DNA from: Curtobacterium flaccumfaciens UCD-AKU
Lineage (GTDB): Bacteria; Actinomycetota; Actinomycetes; Actinomycetales; Microbacteriaceae
NCBI RefSeq assembly: GCF_000349565.1
Contig: NZ_APJN01000047.1
Coordinates: 1 to 64,000, forward strand
DNA length: 64,000 nucleotides
Direction: 5' to 3'
A program made the position numbers and the translations under genes. The notes under the pieces are model-generated. The model did no database searches. It was not told where the DNA came from and worked only from the letters and a program-made list of their open reading frames with translations. Below, piece by piece: positions 25,439-33,177 of this stretch (position 1 is its first letter; every line of letters begins with the position of its first letter).

Positions 25439-25678
25439 TTAAGCGGCCGGGATAGGCAACTCCACTCGGTTGAGTCGGCGCGGGTCCTCGACGAGCGGCA
25501 TCGCGCCGTTTTCGGCGACAAGCGTCCGCGCTAGCGCGTCGAGGTAGTAGGCGACTGAGACGCCGCTCTCTTCAGCGGCGTCCTTGAACGCCTGGCGGGT
25601 CTCAGGAAGCACACGGCCCTGCAGAAGGACCGTCGGGGCGTTCTGCGCTCGGCTGGCGCGTCGTCCAAAGTCGCTCAT
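25439..25678 (-). CDS. Small putative DNA-binding protein upstream of repA
   Basis: Seventy-nine residues from the ATG at 25678. The layout VLLQGRVLPETRQAFKDAAEESGVSVAYYLDAL resembles a ribbon-helix-helix: a short strand followed by two helices. It lies directly upstream of repA on the same strand, a common place for copy-number or partition regulators. No specific family is certain. Confidence 0.55.
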   Translation of the reverse strand: MSDFGRRASRAQNAPTVLLQGRVLPETRQAFKDAAEESGVSVAYYLDALARTLVAENGAMPLVEDPRRLNRVELPIPAA

Positions 25679-25850
25679 AGTCACACCATGGCGGGAACAT
25701 GCATGCGCACGGTCATCTGGGGCGGCGTGTCGCGAGACTGCATCGATGCTCCTTCTCCTTGCGGGTAGGCGACTCAAGCGACTGGCGAGCGCGACTCCGT
25801 GGTACTCGATGCCGCAGCCCGACAAAAACGCTAGACATGACCAAAGTACC

Positions 25851-26996
25851 CTATTCGTGCACCTGCGCAGCCTCGGATAGGGCCTGAGCCGAAGAGAGGA
25901 AGCGCGCAATCGAGCTGTGGAACAGCTCGGGCTCACGGTTGAGCTCCATGCCGTGGGGGCATGGCGCGATCTCCACGAGCGTTGCTGCGACGCCGGGCTT
26001 GGCGGCGAAGCGCCTGGACACCTCAAGGGGCACGTCTCGGTCACCGGAGCTGTGGACTAGGAGGATCGGCAGCCCAGCGGGCGGGGTGGGACGCATCCAC
26101 CGCCTTGGAATAGCTTTCCGGAGGCCGGCGAAGCGAGCGAGACCAGGGATCGTGAGCGTGAGGGCACCCAGGGTCCCAAGGAACCCCGGGAAACCTGCCT
26201 TGGCTGCGCCGGCGCGCAGGGCCGCGAACCAATCGAGAGCTGGGCAGACCAGGATCATCGCGTCAATCCGAGTGCGGAGGGTGGAGCGCGCGGCCGCGTG
26301 GAGAGCAATCGTCGCGCCCATCGACCAGCCGACAAGCACTAGGCGCTCTGCTCCGTGGTCGGCGGCATGGCGCATCGCTGCGTCAAGGTCGTGCCACTCG
26401 TCGGTGCCGAAGGTCGCCGGCAGGCCGCGGCCGTCTTCGACATCGCCGCGGTATCCGATGACGAGGGAACTCATTCCAGCGGAGAGGGTGTCGGGTACGG
26501 CGCGGAGGATGGCTTGCCGGCCCGAGTGAATCCCGTGCACGTGGATGGCCCAGGTGGTGGCGCCGTCGACAGGGAAGTACCACGCCTTCCGGGTATCGCC
26601 GTCTGCGGTGATCGCGACCTCTTCGAAAGATGCTGACACAGCTGCTGGTGTGTCCAGGAGGTATCCGCTCCAGACAAGCTTGTCGCCCGTTTCGGGGACG
26701 ATCGCGGGTTCGCCGAGGATCTTCCGTCGGACGTCACGGCCGTCGTCGTCGAGCACATCCCCGACGAGGATGCTGCGCTGGCCGTCGTGGAAGTAGACGC
26801 GATACTCACCGGGGCACCGTGTCTGCTCTTCCGATGGGACGGTGATGCTGACCGAGTCGACGTCAACGACGGTGACGGCTCGCTTCGGGCGCGGGTGGAT
26901 CGCCTTCTTCGCGACCACCACGCCCGCAGCGGTCGCGCCCGCGACGACGACGACCGTCAGGGCGGCTGCCCCTGCTGCTACACCGATAGCGCCCAT
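25851..26996 (-). CDS. Membrane-anchored alpha/beta hydrolase
   Basis: Protein of 381 residues with an N-terminal membrane segment (about residues 5-30, ending VVVAKKAIHP) and a C-terminal alpha/beta hydrolase domain: IHVHGIHSGR (oxyanion region), the nucleophile elbow GWSMGA near 225, an acid in HSSGDRDVPL near 325, and a His in CPHGMELN near 355. It overlaps the upstream MAB_1171c-like gene by 19 bases, which makes it the last gene of the XRE-ImmA operon. The substrate is unknown; a lipid, ester or peptide product linked to the operon is possible. Confidence 0.8.
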   Translation of the reverse strand: MGAIGVAAGAAALTVVVVAGATAAGVVVAKKAIHPRPKRAVTVVDVDSVSITVPSEEQTRCPGEYRVYFHDGQRSILVGDVLDDDGRDVRRKILGEPAIVPETGDKLVWSGYLLDTPAAVSASFEEVAITADGDTRKAWYFPVDGATTWAIHVHGIHSGRQAILRAVPDTLSAGMSSLVIGYRGDVEDGRGLPATFGTDEWHDLDAAMRHAADHGAERLVLVGWSMGATIALHAAARSTLRTRIDAMILVCPALDWFAALRAGAAKAGFPGFLGTLGALTLTIPGLARFAGLRKAIPRRWMRPTPPAGLPILLVHSSGDRDVPLEVSRRFAAKPGVAATLVEIAPCPHGMELNREPELFHSSIARFLSSAQALSEAAQVHE

Positions 26997-27895
26997 GCGG
27001 TAACTCCCTTCGCGAGCCGTTCGTCTACTCGCTGTAAATAGCGCTGCTCTTGTTGTGTGACCTCGAGGCGGCCGGCGACGATTTTGTCGCGGAGCTCGAT
27101 GTACCGCTGCGCGACAACCACCTCAGCGCTGCCATGGAGGCGCAGCGGCGGCATGCCGGCGCTCTGGTCACGGGCAGACATGACGAACAGGCGGAGCGAG
27201 ACCAGACGCCACCGGAGCACAGTGACGAGCCGGCGCAAGGTCCGCCATCCGTGTGCGACACCGATGGCGACGAGGCCGGGGTAGAAGAGACTGTTGAACA
27301 CGACGAGCATCGCCCGGGAGAAGGGGGTTTGCTGCCCGTCAATGAACACTCTGGTGATGTCGACGAGCTCAGCGATGATCGAGAGCACCACGAGCGCAAA
27401 GCCGATGATGAACAGGATGTTCACACCTCGGGGCTGCGGCAGGAGCACACCGATGGAGTCGGCGGCGAACCATCCCATAGCGACCATGTAGATGACGATG
27501 TGCACCCACGTGGCCGGGTACTGCAGGTGCTCGTGGATGTACGTCGTCGGCTCACCGTTGTGATCTGGGATCACCATGAAGGTGAACGTCTCAGCGAGGA
27601 GCACGGTGACCAAGATGGGCAGGCGCGATCGAGCGGCTGAGCCGGCGTGAGCGCGTGTGGCGTCCCGCAGAAACCAGAACGCCGCAGTAGCTGCGAGAAC
27701 CTGGATCAGATCGATCGCGTTGACGTCACCCAAGAGCGCATCGATGTGCTCGACGGGCCAGACGACGCCCACCGTGGCGATGCCGACTACCGCAAGCGCT
27801 GCGGCGAGGAAGGCAGGACGTCGCGCTGCGTTACCGATCGCATTGACCCGCAGGAGCAAGAGTCCAACGGCAGCCCAGAAGGCAGCTGGGATCAC
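26978..27895 (-). CDS. MAB_1171c-family integral membrane protein
   Basis: About 305 residues from a GTG at 27895 that overlaps the ImmA/IrrE stop (GTGA). Seven or so membrane segments span residues 1-215 (for example PAAFWAAVGLLLL, TWVHIVIYMVAMGWFAADSIG, VNILFIIGFALVVLSIIAELVD), followed by a cytoplasmic domain with a conserved-looking RLHGSAEVVVAQRYIELRDKI helix. MAB_1171c-like proteins occur next to Xre regulators and ImmA/IrrE proteases in actinobacteria. They are called putative transporters, but no substrate is known. Confidence 0.75.
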   Translation of the reverse strand: MIPAAFWAAVGLLLLRVNAIGNAARRPAFLAAALAVVGIATVGVVWPVEHIDALLGDVNAIDLIQVLAATAAFWFLRDATRAHAGSAARSRLPILVTVLLAETFTFMVIPDHNGEPTTYIHEHLQYPATWVHIVIYMVAMGWFAADSIGVLLPQPRGVNILFIIGFALVVLSIIAELVDITRVFIDGQQTPFSRAMLVVFNSLFYPGLVAIGVAHGWRTLRRLVTVLRWRLVSLRLFVMSARDQSAGMPPLRLHGSAEVVVAQRYIELRDKIVAGRLEVTQQEQRYLQRVDERLAKGVTAWALSV

Positions 27896-28410
27896 GCGAA
27901 AGCTTCCTCGCTTGCAGACAGCGTGGACTTCTGGAGGCGTTCGAGCAAGAGCATCGCTCCGCGTTCGGCCACGAGCTCTTCGACGTCGACGGCGCCAGCG
28001 TCTTCGAGCGAGGTCCGCACCGGGACGCGTGCCCGTGCCGCGGTGATCTCCGCGGTCACGCCGGCGTAGCCCCGCTCCATAACCTCGACAGGTACGTGGC
28101 ACCCTCCGTGGCCGGCGGCGATGTGCATGAACTCGTGGAGGATCACGAAAAGCTGGTAGAGGCGGGGGTCGTCAGGATGGAAGTACACCCGTCCGGCGTC
28201 TGCGGTGTCGAGGTACAGTCCCGTCACGCTCGCGGGGTGATCGCGCGGGGGGAGCGTGTTCAGCGGGTCGATGATGAGCGGCTTGCCGAGCCAGCTAGAT
28301 ACGGCCGTTCGCAGCGTCTCGAAGGTGAGAGGGCCAGCGGGCAAAGACAGCCGGGCGATGGCGTCCTCAGCAAGCTGGGTGGTGAGTCGTTGCGTTCGGA
28401 TCGTCTTCAT
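27892..28410 (-). CDS. ImmA/IrrE-family metallo-endopeptidase
   Basis: Protein of 172 residues with the zinc site HEFMH (92-96) in VILHEFMHIAAGH and downstream acidic residues (EEL, ERGAM) that can give the third ligand. ImmA-type proteases relieve repression by cleaving an Xre-type repressor; the repressor here is almost surely the upstream gene, which overlaps it by ATGA. The protein also has a DPLNTLPPRDHPASVTGLYL region typical of the family. Signal for activation unknown. Confidence 0.9.
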   Translation of the reverse strand: MKTIRTQRLTTQLAEDAIARLSLPAGPLTFETLRTAVSSWLGKPLIIDPLNTLPPRDHPASVTGLYLDTADAGRVYFHPDDPRLYQLFVILHEFMHIAAGHGGCHVPVEVMERGYAGVTAEITAARARVPVRTSLEDAGAVDVEELVAERGAMLLLERLQKSTLSASEEAFA

Positions 28411-29096
28411 TTAGTACCTCCCCGCTCATTCGGCGCTGCGGCGCGGATGGCTTCGGCGATCGCCAGGAGCTCGTCTGGGGACGCTGCGTTGACAGAGCGA
28501 GCTGCGATCCCCACACCAGTCTCCGCCAGGGCGATTTCCACTTCCAGCCGTGCGTCGACGAGGTCGACGACGCCGGGCAATGCGATGCGCAGCAGGTACT
28601 CGGACGGCACGTCGAAGAAGTCCGCGATCGCGCGGAGATCGTCGCTGGTGACATCTGTCGGCTCGCCGGCGAGGAGTCGTTCCCAGTCCGCACCGGCCAG
28701 AAGCCGTCCGCGCTTCGCCAGTGCAGCGCGGACCGCGCGGTCGACCGGGGGAGCGGGTGTGCGGGCGACATGCAGAGCGACGAGCTTCCGGAGCCGGTAA
28801 CCGAGTAGCGCGGGTTCGAGGTGTTCGTCCCGAGGCGCGTGCAGCCGTTCCATCTCGGTGATCGCTGGTGCGAGAAGCTCGCCGACCGACACGCCGAGCG
28901 CTTCTGCGATCGTCTGCACGTCGTTCGTGTTGAAGGAGGTCTCGCCGCGGGTGCGCTTGTAGTAGTAGCCGCGGCTGAATCCAGCCTGGGTGATGAGAGC
29001 AGGCGTCGTGATGCCTCTCCGAATGCGGATGTCGTCGACCGCGTCGGCGAACGCCCTAGAGAACTCGTTCGGCTCACCGCTGCCCTGTCTACCCAC
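28407..29096 (-). CDS. Xre-family regulator of the ImmA operon
   Basis: Protein of 229 residues. An N-terminal HTH (RGITTPALITQAGFSRGYYYKRTRG, about 29-53) is followed by QTIAEALGVSVGELL, a basic linker, and a C-terminal region in which DLRAIADFFDVPSEYLLR repeats a HTH-like pattern. It probably represses its own operon through the CTCTA-based repeats upstream and is the likely target of the ImmA/IrrE protease. It is the first gene of a four-gene overlapping operon. Confidence 0.85.
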   Translation of the reverse strand: MGRQGSGEPNEFSRAFADAVDDIRIRRGITTPALITQAGFSRGYYYKRTRGETSFNTNDVQTIAEALGVSVGELLAPAITEMERLHAPRDEHLEPALLGYRLRKLVALHVARTPAPPVDRAVRAALAKRGRLLAGADWERLLAGEPTDVTSDDLRAIADFFDVPSEYLLRIALPGVVDLVDARLEVEIALAETGVGIAARSVNAASPDELLAIAEAIRAAAPNERGGTK

Positions 29097-29102
29097 CCGA
29101 TG

Positions 29103-29177
29103 ACTCTATTGGCGTACTGAAAGAACTCTGTGAGCCTCATTTAGAGCACGAAGCAACACTTACGTCTCTAAATAGAG
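29103..29177. promoter_or_regulatory. Operator-like repeats between Xre operon and conjugation operon
   Basis: A perfect inverted repeat, CTCTA AA TAGAG (29166-29177), with further half-sites CTCTATT (29104-) and TTTAGAGCA (29140-). Located between the divergent Xre operon and the T4SS operon, so one regulator could act on both. Confidence 0.5.
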
Positions 29178-29266
29178 CATAGTGGTTTCAGTACTGGGAT
29201 CAGCGGAGCAGGGGCAGCACTCGACCCTGCCGAGGATCCCGCAACTTATTAAGTTGGAGGGCTCTC

Positions 29267-30637
29267 TTGGAGACTCAGCACCAGACCAGCGGGCACCACG
29301 CCCCCGATCCGGCACACACGCTGTTCCGTTCAGCGGAGGTTGAAAGGGATGCCGACGGGATCGCAAAGACCGGGCTCAGAGGTGAGCTGAACCGGCTCGG
29401 CTTCAAGCTGCAGCCAAGCGCCGCCGAGCGGCAGGCGCGGGCGCGCGACGCTGCCCTCGAGAGCGCCCGGGCGGTGATCCTGCATAGTGCGTTCACTCGA
29501 CCCGTCGGCGTCTTGATCGCGAACCCGAAGGGCACGTCCGGGAAGACGCCCGCGACCTTGGGCCTTGCATCCGCGTTCGCAGCGGTGAAGGGCAACGGGA
29601 TCTGCGCGCTCGAGGTCGCAGATGACGCCGGCACGCTTGCGCTGCGCGCGGAGGGTGTGCCGCAGCTCGATCTCGGTGACCTGGTGCGCGACATCACGTC
29701 GATCCGATCGTCCGGGCAGCTGGCCGGCTACGCCGTGCAGCAGTCCTCGTTCGTCGACGTGTTCGGTTCACGGCCGGGGGAGTCCCGCCCGGCCCTCACG
29801 GCGGATGACGTTGTGGCTGTCTCTCGGGTGATCGACGAGTACTACCGGTTCCGGTTCATGGACTCCGGCAACGTCGTCACCACGGGGCCGTTCCTCGGCG
29901 CGATCGACGTCGCGGACGTCCTGGTCGTGCCGGTGATGATGGCCCGCGACTCCGGGTTGAAGGCGATCGAGATGCTCGACGGCCTGATCACAGCCGGCGG
30001 GCACGCTGCCGAGCTCGCTCGGAACGCCGTGATCCTCCGCATGACAGACGGACGTCCCGAGAACAGCGTCGACCGCGGCGACGTCGTCCGCTACCTCGAG
30101 GAGCGCGGCGGCGCTCGCCAGTTCGACATCCCGTTCGACGCGCACATCGCGGAGCGTCGCGACATCACCTGGGCGAAGGTCTCGAAGGCGACCCAGGACG
30201 CGTTCACGTTCGCGGCCGCGGAGATCGTTCGCGTGGTTCGCGGCGAACAGCCGAGCACGACAAGCCCACGGCAGAGCGCCGCTGCGGCGCAGGACGGCGA
30301 GGACCCCGATGGGGCCGGCTCGGCTCAGGACGGCGACCCGGTCACCCCGGCGCCCGTTCCCGCCGCTGCCGCGCCGCAACCGCCGGTGGTGCCGGAGGTT
30401 GCGCCCGATCCGCGTGAGGACTGGGTGACGTGCCCGAATTGCCGCAAGCAGACCCCGCCCTTCACGTACTGCTCGTTCTGCAAGCACCAGCTGACCGACA
30501 CGGTCAACCTGCAGCGCTTCTACGGCCGTGCCCGGCGCGCGTCCGGGTACGCAGAGCCCGCGGAAGACCTCCCCGAGCAGTTGCGCGCCCTCCCCAAGCC
30601 CTCTTCCGACACCGACACCGGTCGGGCGTCGGCATAA
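29267..30637 (+). CDS. MinD/ParA-like ATPase with C-terminal zinc ribbon, start of the transfer operon
   Basis: Protein of 456 residues from a TTG at 29267 preceded by GGAGGG. A P-loop with unusual form (NPKGTSGKTPATLGLA, near residue 87), FMDSGNVVTTGPFL as switch II region and VLVVPVMMARDSGLKA are of MinD/ParA type. A disordered Pro/Ala-rich linker (about 330-390) leads to a C-terminal zinc ribbon with CPNCRK and YCSFCKH. Similar ATPases open actinobacterial T4SS and ESX-type operons and may position the machine or a substrate. Experimental role unknown. Confidence 0.75.
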   Translation: METQHQTSGHHAPDPAHTLFRSAEVERDADGIAKTGLRGELNRLGFKLQPSAAERQARARDAALESARAVILHSAFTRPVGVLIANPKGTSGKTPATLGLASAFAAVKGNGICALEVADDAGTLALRAEGVPQLDLGDLVRDITSIRSSGQLAGYAVQQSSFVDVFGSRPGESRPALTADDVVAVSRVIDEYYRFRFMDSGNVVTTGPFLGAIDVADVLVVPVMMARDSGLKAIEMLDGLITAGGHAAELARNAVILRMTDGRPENSVDRGDVVRYLEERGGARQFDIPFDAHIAERRDITWAKVSKATQDAFTFAAAEIVRVVRGEQPSTTSPRQSAAAAQDGEDPDGAGSAQDGDPVTPAPVPAAAAPQPPVVPEVAPDPREDWVTCPNCRKQTPPFTYCSFCKHQLTDTVNLQRFYGRARRASGYAEPAEDLPEQLRALPKPSSDTDTGRASA

Positions 30638-30655
30638 CTCACGAAAGGTCCACCC

Positions 30656-31009
30656 ATGTCTCTGCTGCCCATCCCCACTGCCCTGGCAACCACCGCCACG
30701 TCGGTCGTCGCGAAGGGCGACAACCCGTTCGAGGGTGTGACGCCGAACTTCGACTGGCTCGGCGACGGGTTCCGGAACGTGTGGGTTCCGGCCCTCGGCG
30801 GGTTCCTCGCGATCGCGTTGATCGTCCTGGCGTTCTTCTTCATCAAGGCCCTCATGGGCCTCCGGAAGGCGATGGACGCGAAGAAGCCCAACGACGCCGA
30901 GCACGCCCGCAACACCATGCTCGGCACCGGGATCGCGATCGCCGGTGTGATCCTCGCACCGACGCTGTTCGTCGCGATCACCACCGCCGCTCAGAACGGC
31001 GCATCATGA
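30656..31009 (+). CDS. VirB2/TrbC-like pilin or channel subunit
   Basis: Protein of 117 residues: hydrophobic start (possible leader), an extracellular-type loop with DWLGDGFRNVWVPA, a first membrane segment LGGFLAIALIVLAFFFIKAL, a short basic cytoplasmic loop with MDAKKPNDAEHARN, and a second membrane segment GTGIAIAGVILAPTLFVAI. Two-helix hairpins of this size in this operon position are the VirB2-like major subunit. Its stop overlaps the ATG of the next gene. Confidence 0.65.
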   Translation: MSLLPIPTALATTATSVVAKGDNPFEGVTPNFDWLGDGFRNVWVPALGGFLAIALIVLAFFFIKALMGLRKAMDAKKPNDAEHARNTMLGTGIAIAGVILAPTLFVAITTAAQNGAS

Positions 31010-31743
31010 CCGGCGCCGAGGAGCGGGAGGGCACCCCCCGCCCGCGGAAGCGGATCAGTGTCGGGAAGACAACCGCGATCGTCTTCGCCGCCGTGGTCGC
31101 CGCGTCTCTGGTGGTGCTGATCGTCGTGGCGTTCCTGCCGCGTGCGTCCACGTCGCCGACCGGATCGGCGACGTCGCCCGCGGCGTCGGCAACGCCGGGG
31201 TCGGCTCCGACGATCGACAGCCTGGGCGACTCGAAACGGCGCACCGTGTCCGGGTGCGTCGCGGGGGTCGGGATCACCGGGACGGATCTGCTGCAGCTGC
31301 GGCGAACGAAGGACTTCACCGTCGAGGGGGCGGCGGAGTTCCTGGGCGGGTTCTTGCAGGTCACGTCCGCCGCGGATCCGGAGTGGCGGCCGGGCATCGA
31401 CCAGGTGGTGAACATCGCGACCACCGGCACAGCCCACGATCTGCTGAAGACGCAGGTCGCCGAGGGCACCCCCTACGCCGATGCGCAGAAGCACACCGTG
31501 GACCTGTCCAAGGGTGCGTTCAAGGTCATCGACCTGACCACGCACACGGTGACGATCGATATCGCTGCCCCATCGACCACGGATGGCAAGACCGACGTCC
31601 GCGCCGGGAAGGTCAACTACACCGGCGGCGAGTTCACCCTCACCGCCACCGACGGCGGCTGGGTGATCTCCGGTGCATCCGGGGATGGTGACTGGCGTGT
31701 CAACGCCACGCAGTCCGGGACCACGTTCACGGGGGGTTGCTGA
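31006..31743 (+). CDS. Single-pass T4SS protein with extracellular domain
   Basis: Protein of 245 residues from the ATG at 31006 (ATGA overlap). A basic cytoplasmic N-terminus (EGTPRPRKRISVGK) is followed by one membrane segment (about 24-44), a Ser/Thr/Ala/Pro-rich stalk (45-65) and an exported domain of about 170 residues. This layout is shared by actinobacterial VirB8/TcpC-like proteins, but no signature motif identifies it. Its end overlaps the VirB6-like gene (TGATG). Confidence 0.65.
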   Translation: MTGAEEREGTPRPRKRISVGKTTAIVFAAVVAASLVVLIVVAFLPRASTSPTGSATSPAASATPGSAPTIDSLGDSKRRTVSGCVAGVGITGTDLLQLRRTKDFTVEGAAEFLGGFLQVTSAADPEWRPGIDQVVNIATTGTAHDLLKTQVAEGTPYADAQKHTVDLSKGAFKVIDLTTHTVTIDIAAPSTTDGKTDVRAGKVNYTGGEFTLTATDGGWVISGASGDGDWRVNATQSGTTFTGGC

Positions 31744-33152
31744 TGTCGTGGTGGCAGGACGCTGGCGCGAACGTCGCGTCGGGGCTGACCGGAATCGTTT
31801 CCGGGATCGTCGGATCCACGGCGAAGGCGGCAACCGACGTCGTGAAGGCGGTGGACTTCGCGAAGGATCCCGCCGGGTACATCACCTCGCTGCTGCAGCA
31901 GGGCGTGTACGTGGTGGCGACGAAGCTGATCCCGCCGATGATCGACGCGTTGCACCCTGACTACTCGGCGAAGTGGTGGATCGACTCGTACCGGGTGTCG
32001 TTCGCGATGGCGTTCCTGTTGGCCGCGGTGCTGCTCATCGTCGCGACCATCCAGACCCAGAAGGGGAAGAACTCCGGCAAGGAACTCGCCGAATCCCTGT
32101 TCGTCGCTCTGCCGGGGTTCGTCGTCGCAGCATCGTTCGGGCCGCTCGTGGGACAGCTGATCGGGAAGGTGTTCGTCCAGCTCGAGGAATCGCTCGCGTT
32201 GTGGTCGGTGGGCACGTCGACGAAGGACTACTTCACCCACCTCGGCGACGCCGCAGCGTCGAAGAACGCGCAGGCGTTGTGGGGCACTGCGCTGATCTCG
32301 CAGATCACCCTCGAGGGGCTGCTGCTCGGGATGATCGTCGTGGTCTTCTTGCTGCTGATCCAGCTCGCCACGATGTACCTCACCGGCGCCCTGATGGCCC
32401 TGTTCCTGGCATGGGCAGTCAACCCGAAGACCCGGCACCTGGCGAAGATCGGCCCGACGGTGTGGATCGCGTTGAACTTCGCGCAAGCGCTGCTGATCTT
32501 CCTCGTTGGGGTCGTCTTCCGCGCCGTCGGTGGCCTGCAGATGAAGGCCGTGGACGGCGACGCCGGCGACTTCGCCACGTTCGTCAACCTCGCCCTGCCC
32601 GCGGTGCTGATCTGCATGATCGTGTTCGCGCCGATGGCGCTGATGAAGATCGGCTCCCCAGCGACCGCCCCGCTCGGTGGCGGCGGGCAATCCCGGGACG
32701 GCGGACTCAACAGCCCCAATCCTGGCTCCGTCCCGCAGGTCCCAACCGGGGGAGGAGGCGGGGGTCGCTCGGGGCCGCAGAACCCCAACGAGGCCGCCGG
32801 CACCACATCCGGGTCCGGCAGCGGATCCGGGTGGACGCCATCGACGCAGCCCGTCCAGGCCGGCGGCGGTGGCAGCACCACCATCGACGCCTCCAGCACC
32901 GGAGGCGGAGGCAGCGCTGCGAACCAGGCGGCGCAGGCGGGGAGCCGGAAGACCGCACAGGCGGCCGCGCAGAAGGGTGCCACGTCCGCTGCAGGGAAGA
33001 CCGCGACCGCGGGAACCGCCGCGACCGGGGTTGGCGCACCGATCGCCGTCGGCGCATTGCTCGCGAACGCCGCGTTGAAGGCCGCCGCGTCCGCGGTTCG
33101 CGCTGGCCACCAGGCCGCCGAGCAGGCGGGCGACGCCGGCTCTCACGACTGA
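31743..33152 (+). CDS. VirB6/TrbL-like polytopic channel protein
   Basis: Protein of 469 residues from the ATG at 31743. Six or so membrane segments occupy residues 85-320 (for example VSFAMAFLLAAVLLIVATI, GLLLGMIVVVFLLLIQLATM, FAQALLIFLVGVVFRAVGGL, LALPAVLICMIVFAPMALM), preceded by an amphipathic N-terminus. The last 150 residues are a disordered Gly/Ser/Thr/Ala-rich tail. This is the expected design of the inner-membrane T4SS channel in Gram-positive systems. Very high GC. Confidence 0.75.
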   Translation: MSWWQDAGANVASGLTGIVSGIVGSTAKAATDVVKAVDFAKDPAGYITSLLQQGVYVVATKLIPPMIDALHPDYSAKWWIDSYRVSFAMAFLLAAVLLIVATIQTQKGKNSGKELAESLFVALPGFVVAASFGPLVGQLIGKVFVQLEESLALWSVGTSTKDYFTHLGDAAASKNAQALWGTALISQITLEGLLLGMIVVVFLLLIQLATMYLTGALMALFLAWAVNPKTRHLAKIGPTVWIALNFAQALLIFLVGVVFRAVGGLQMKAVDGDAGDFATFVNLALPAVLICMIVFAPMALMKIGSPATAPLGGGGQSRDGGLNSPNPGSVPQVPTGGGGGGRSGPQNPNEAAGTTSGSGSGSGWTPSTQPVQAGGGGSTTIDASSTGGGGSAANQAAQAGSRKTAQAAAQKGATSAAGKTATAGTAATGVGAPIAVGALLANAALKAAASAVRAGHQAAEQAGDAGSHD

Positions 33153-33177
33153 ACCGTCTGTCCGAAGGGGACTCAGC

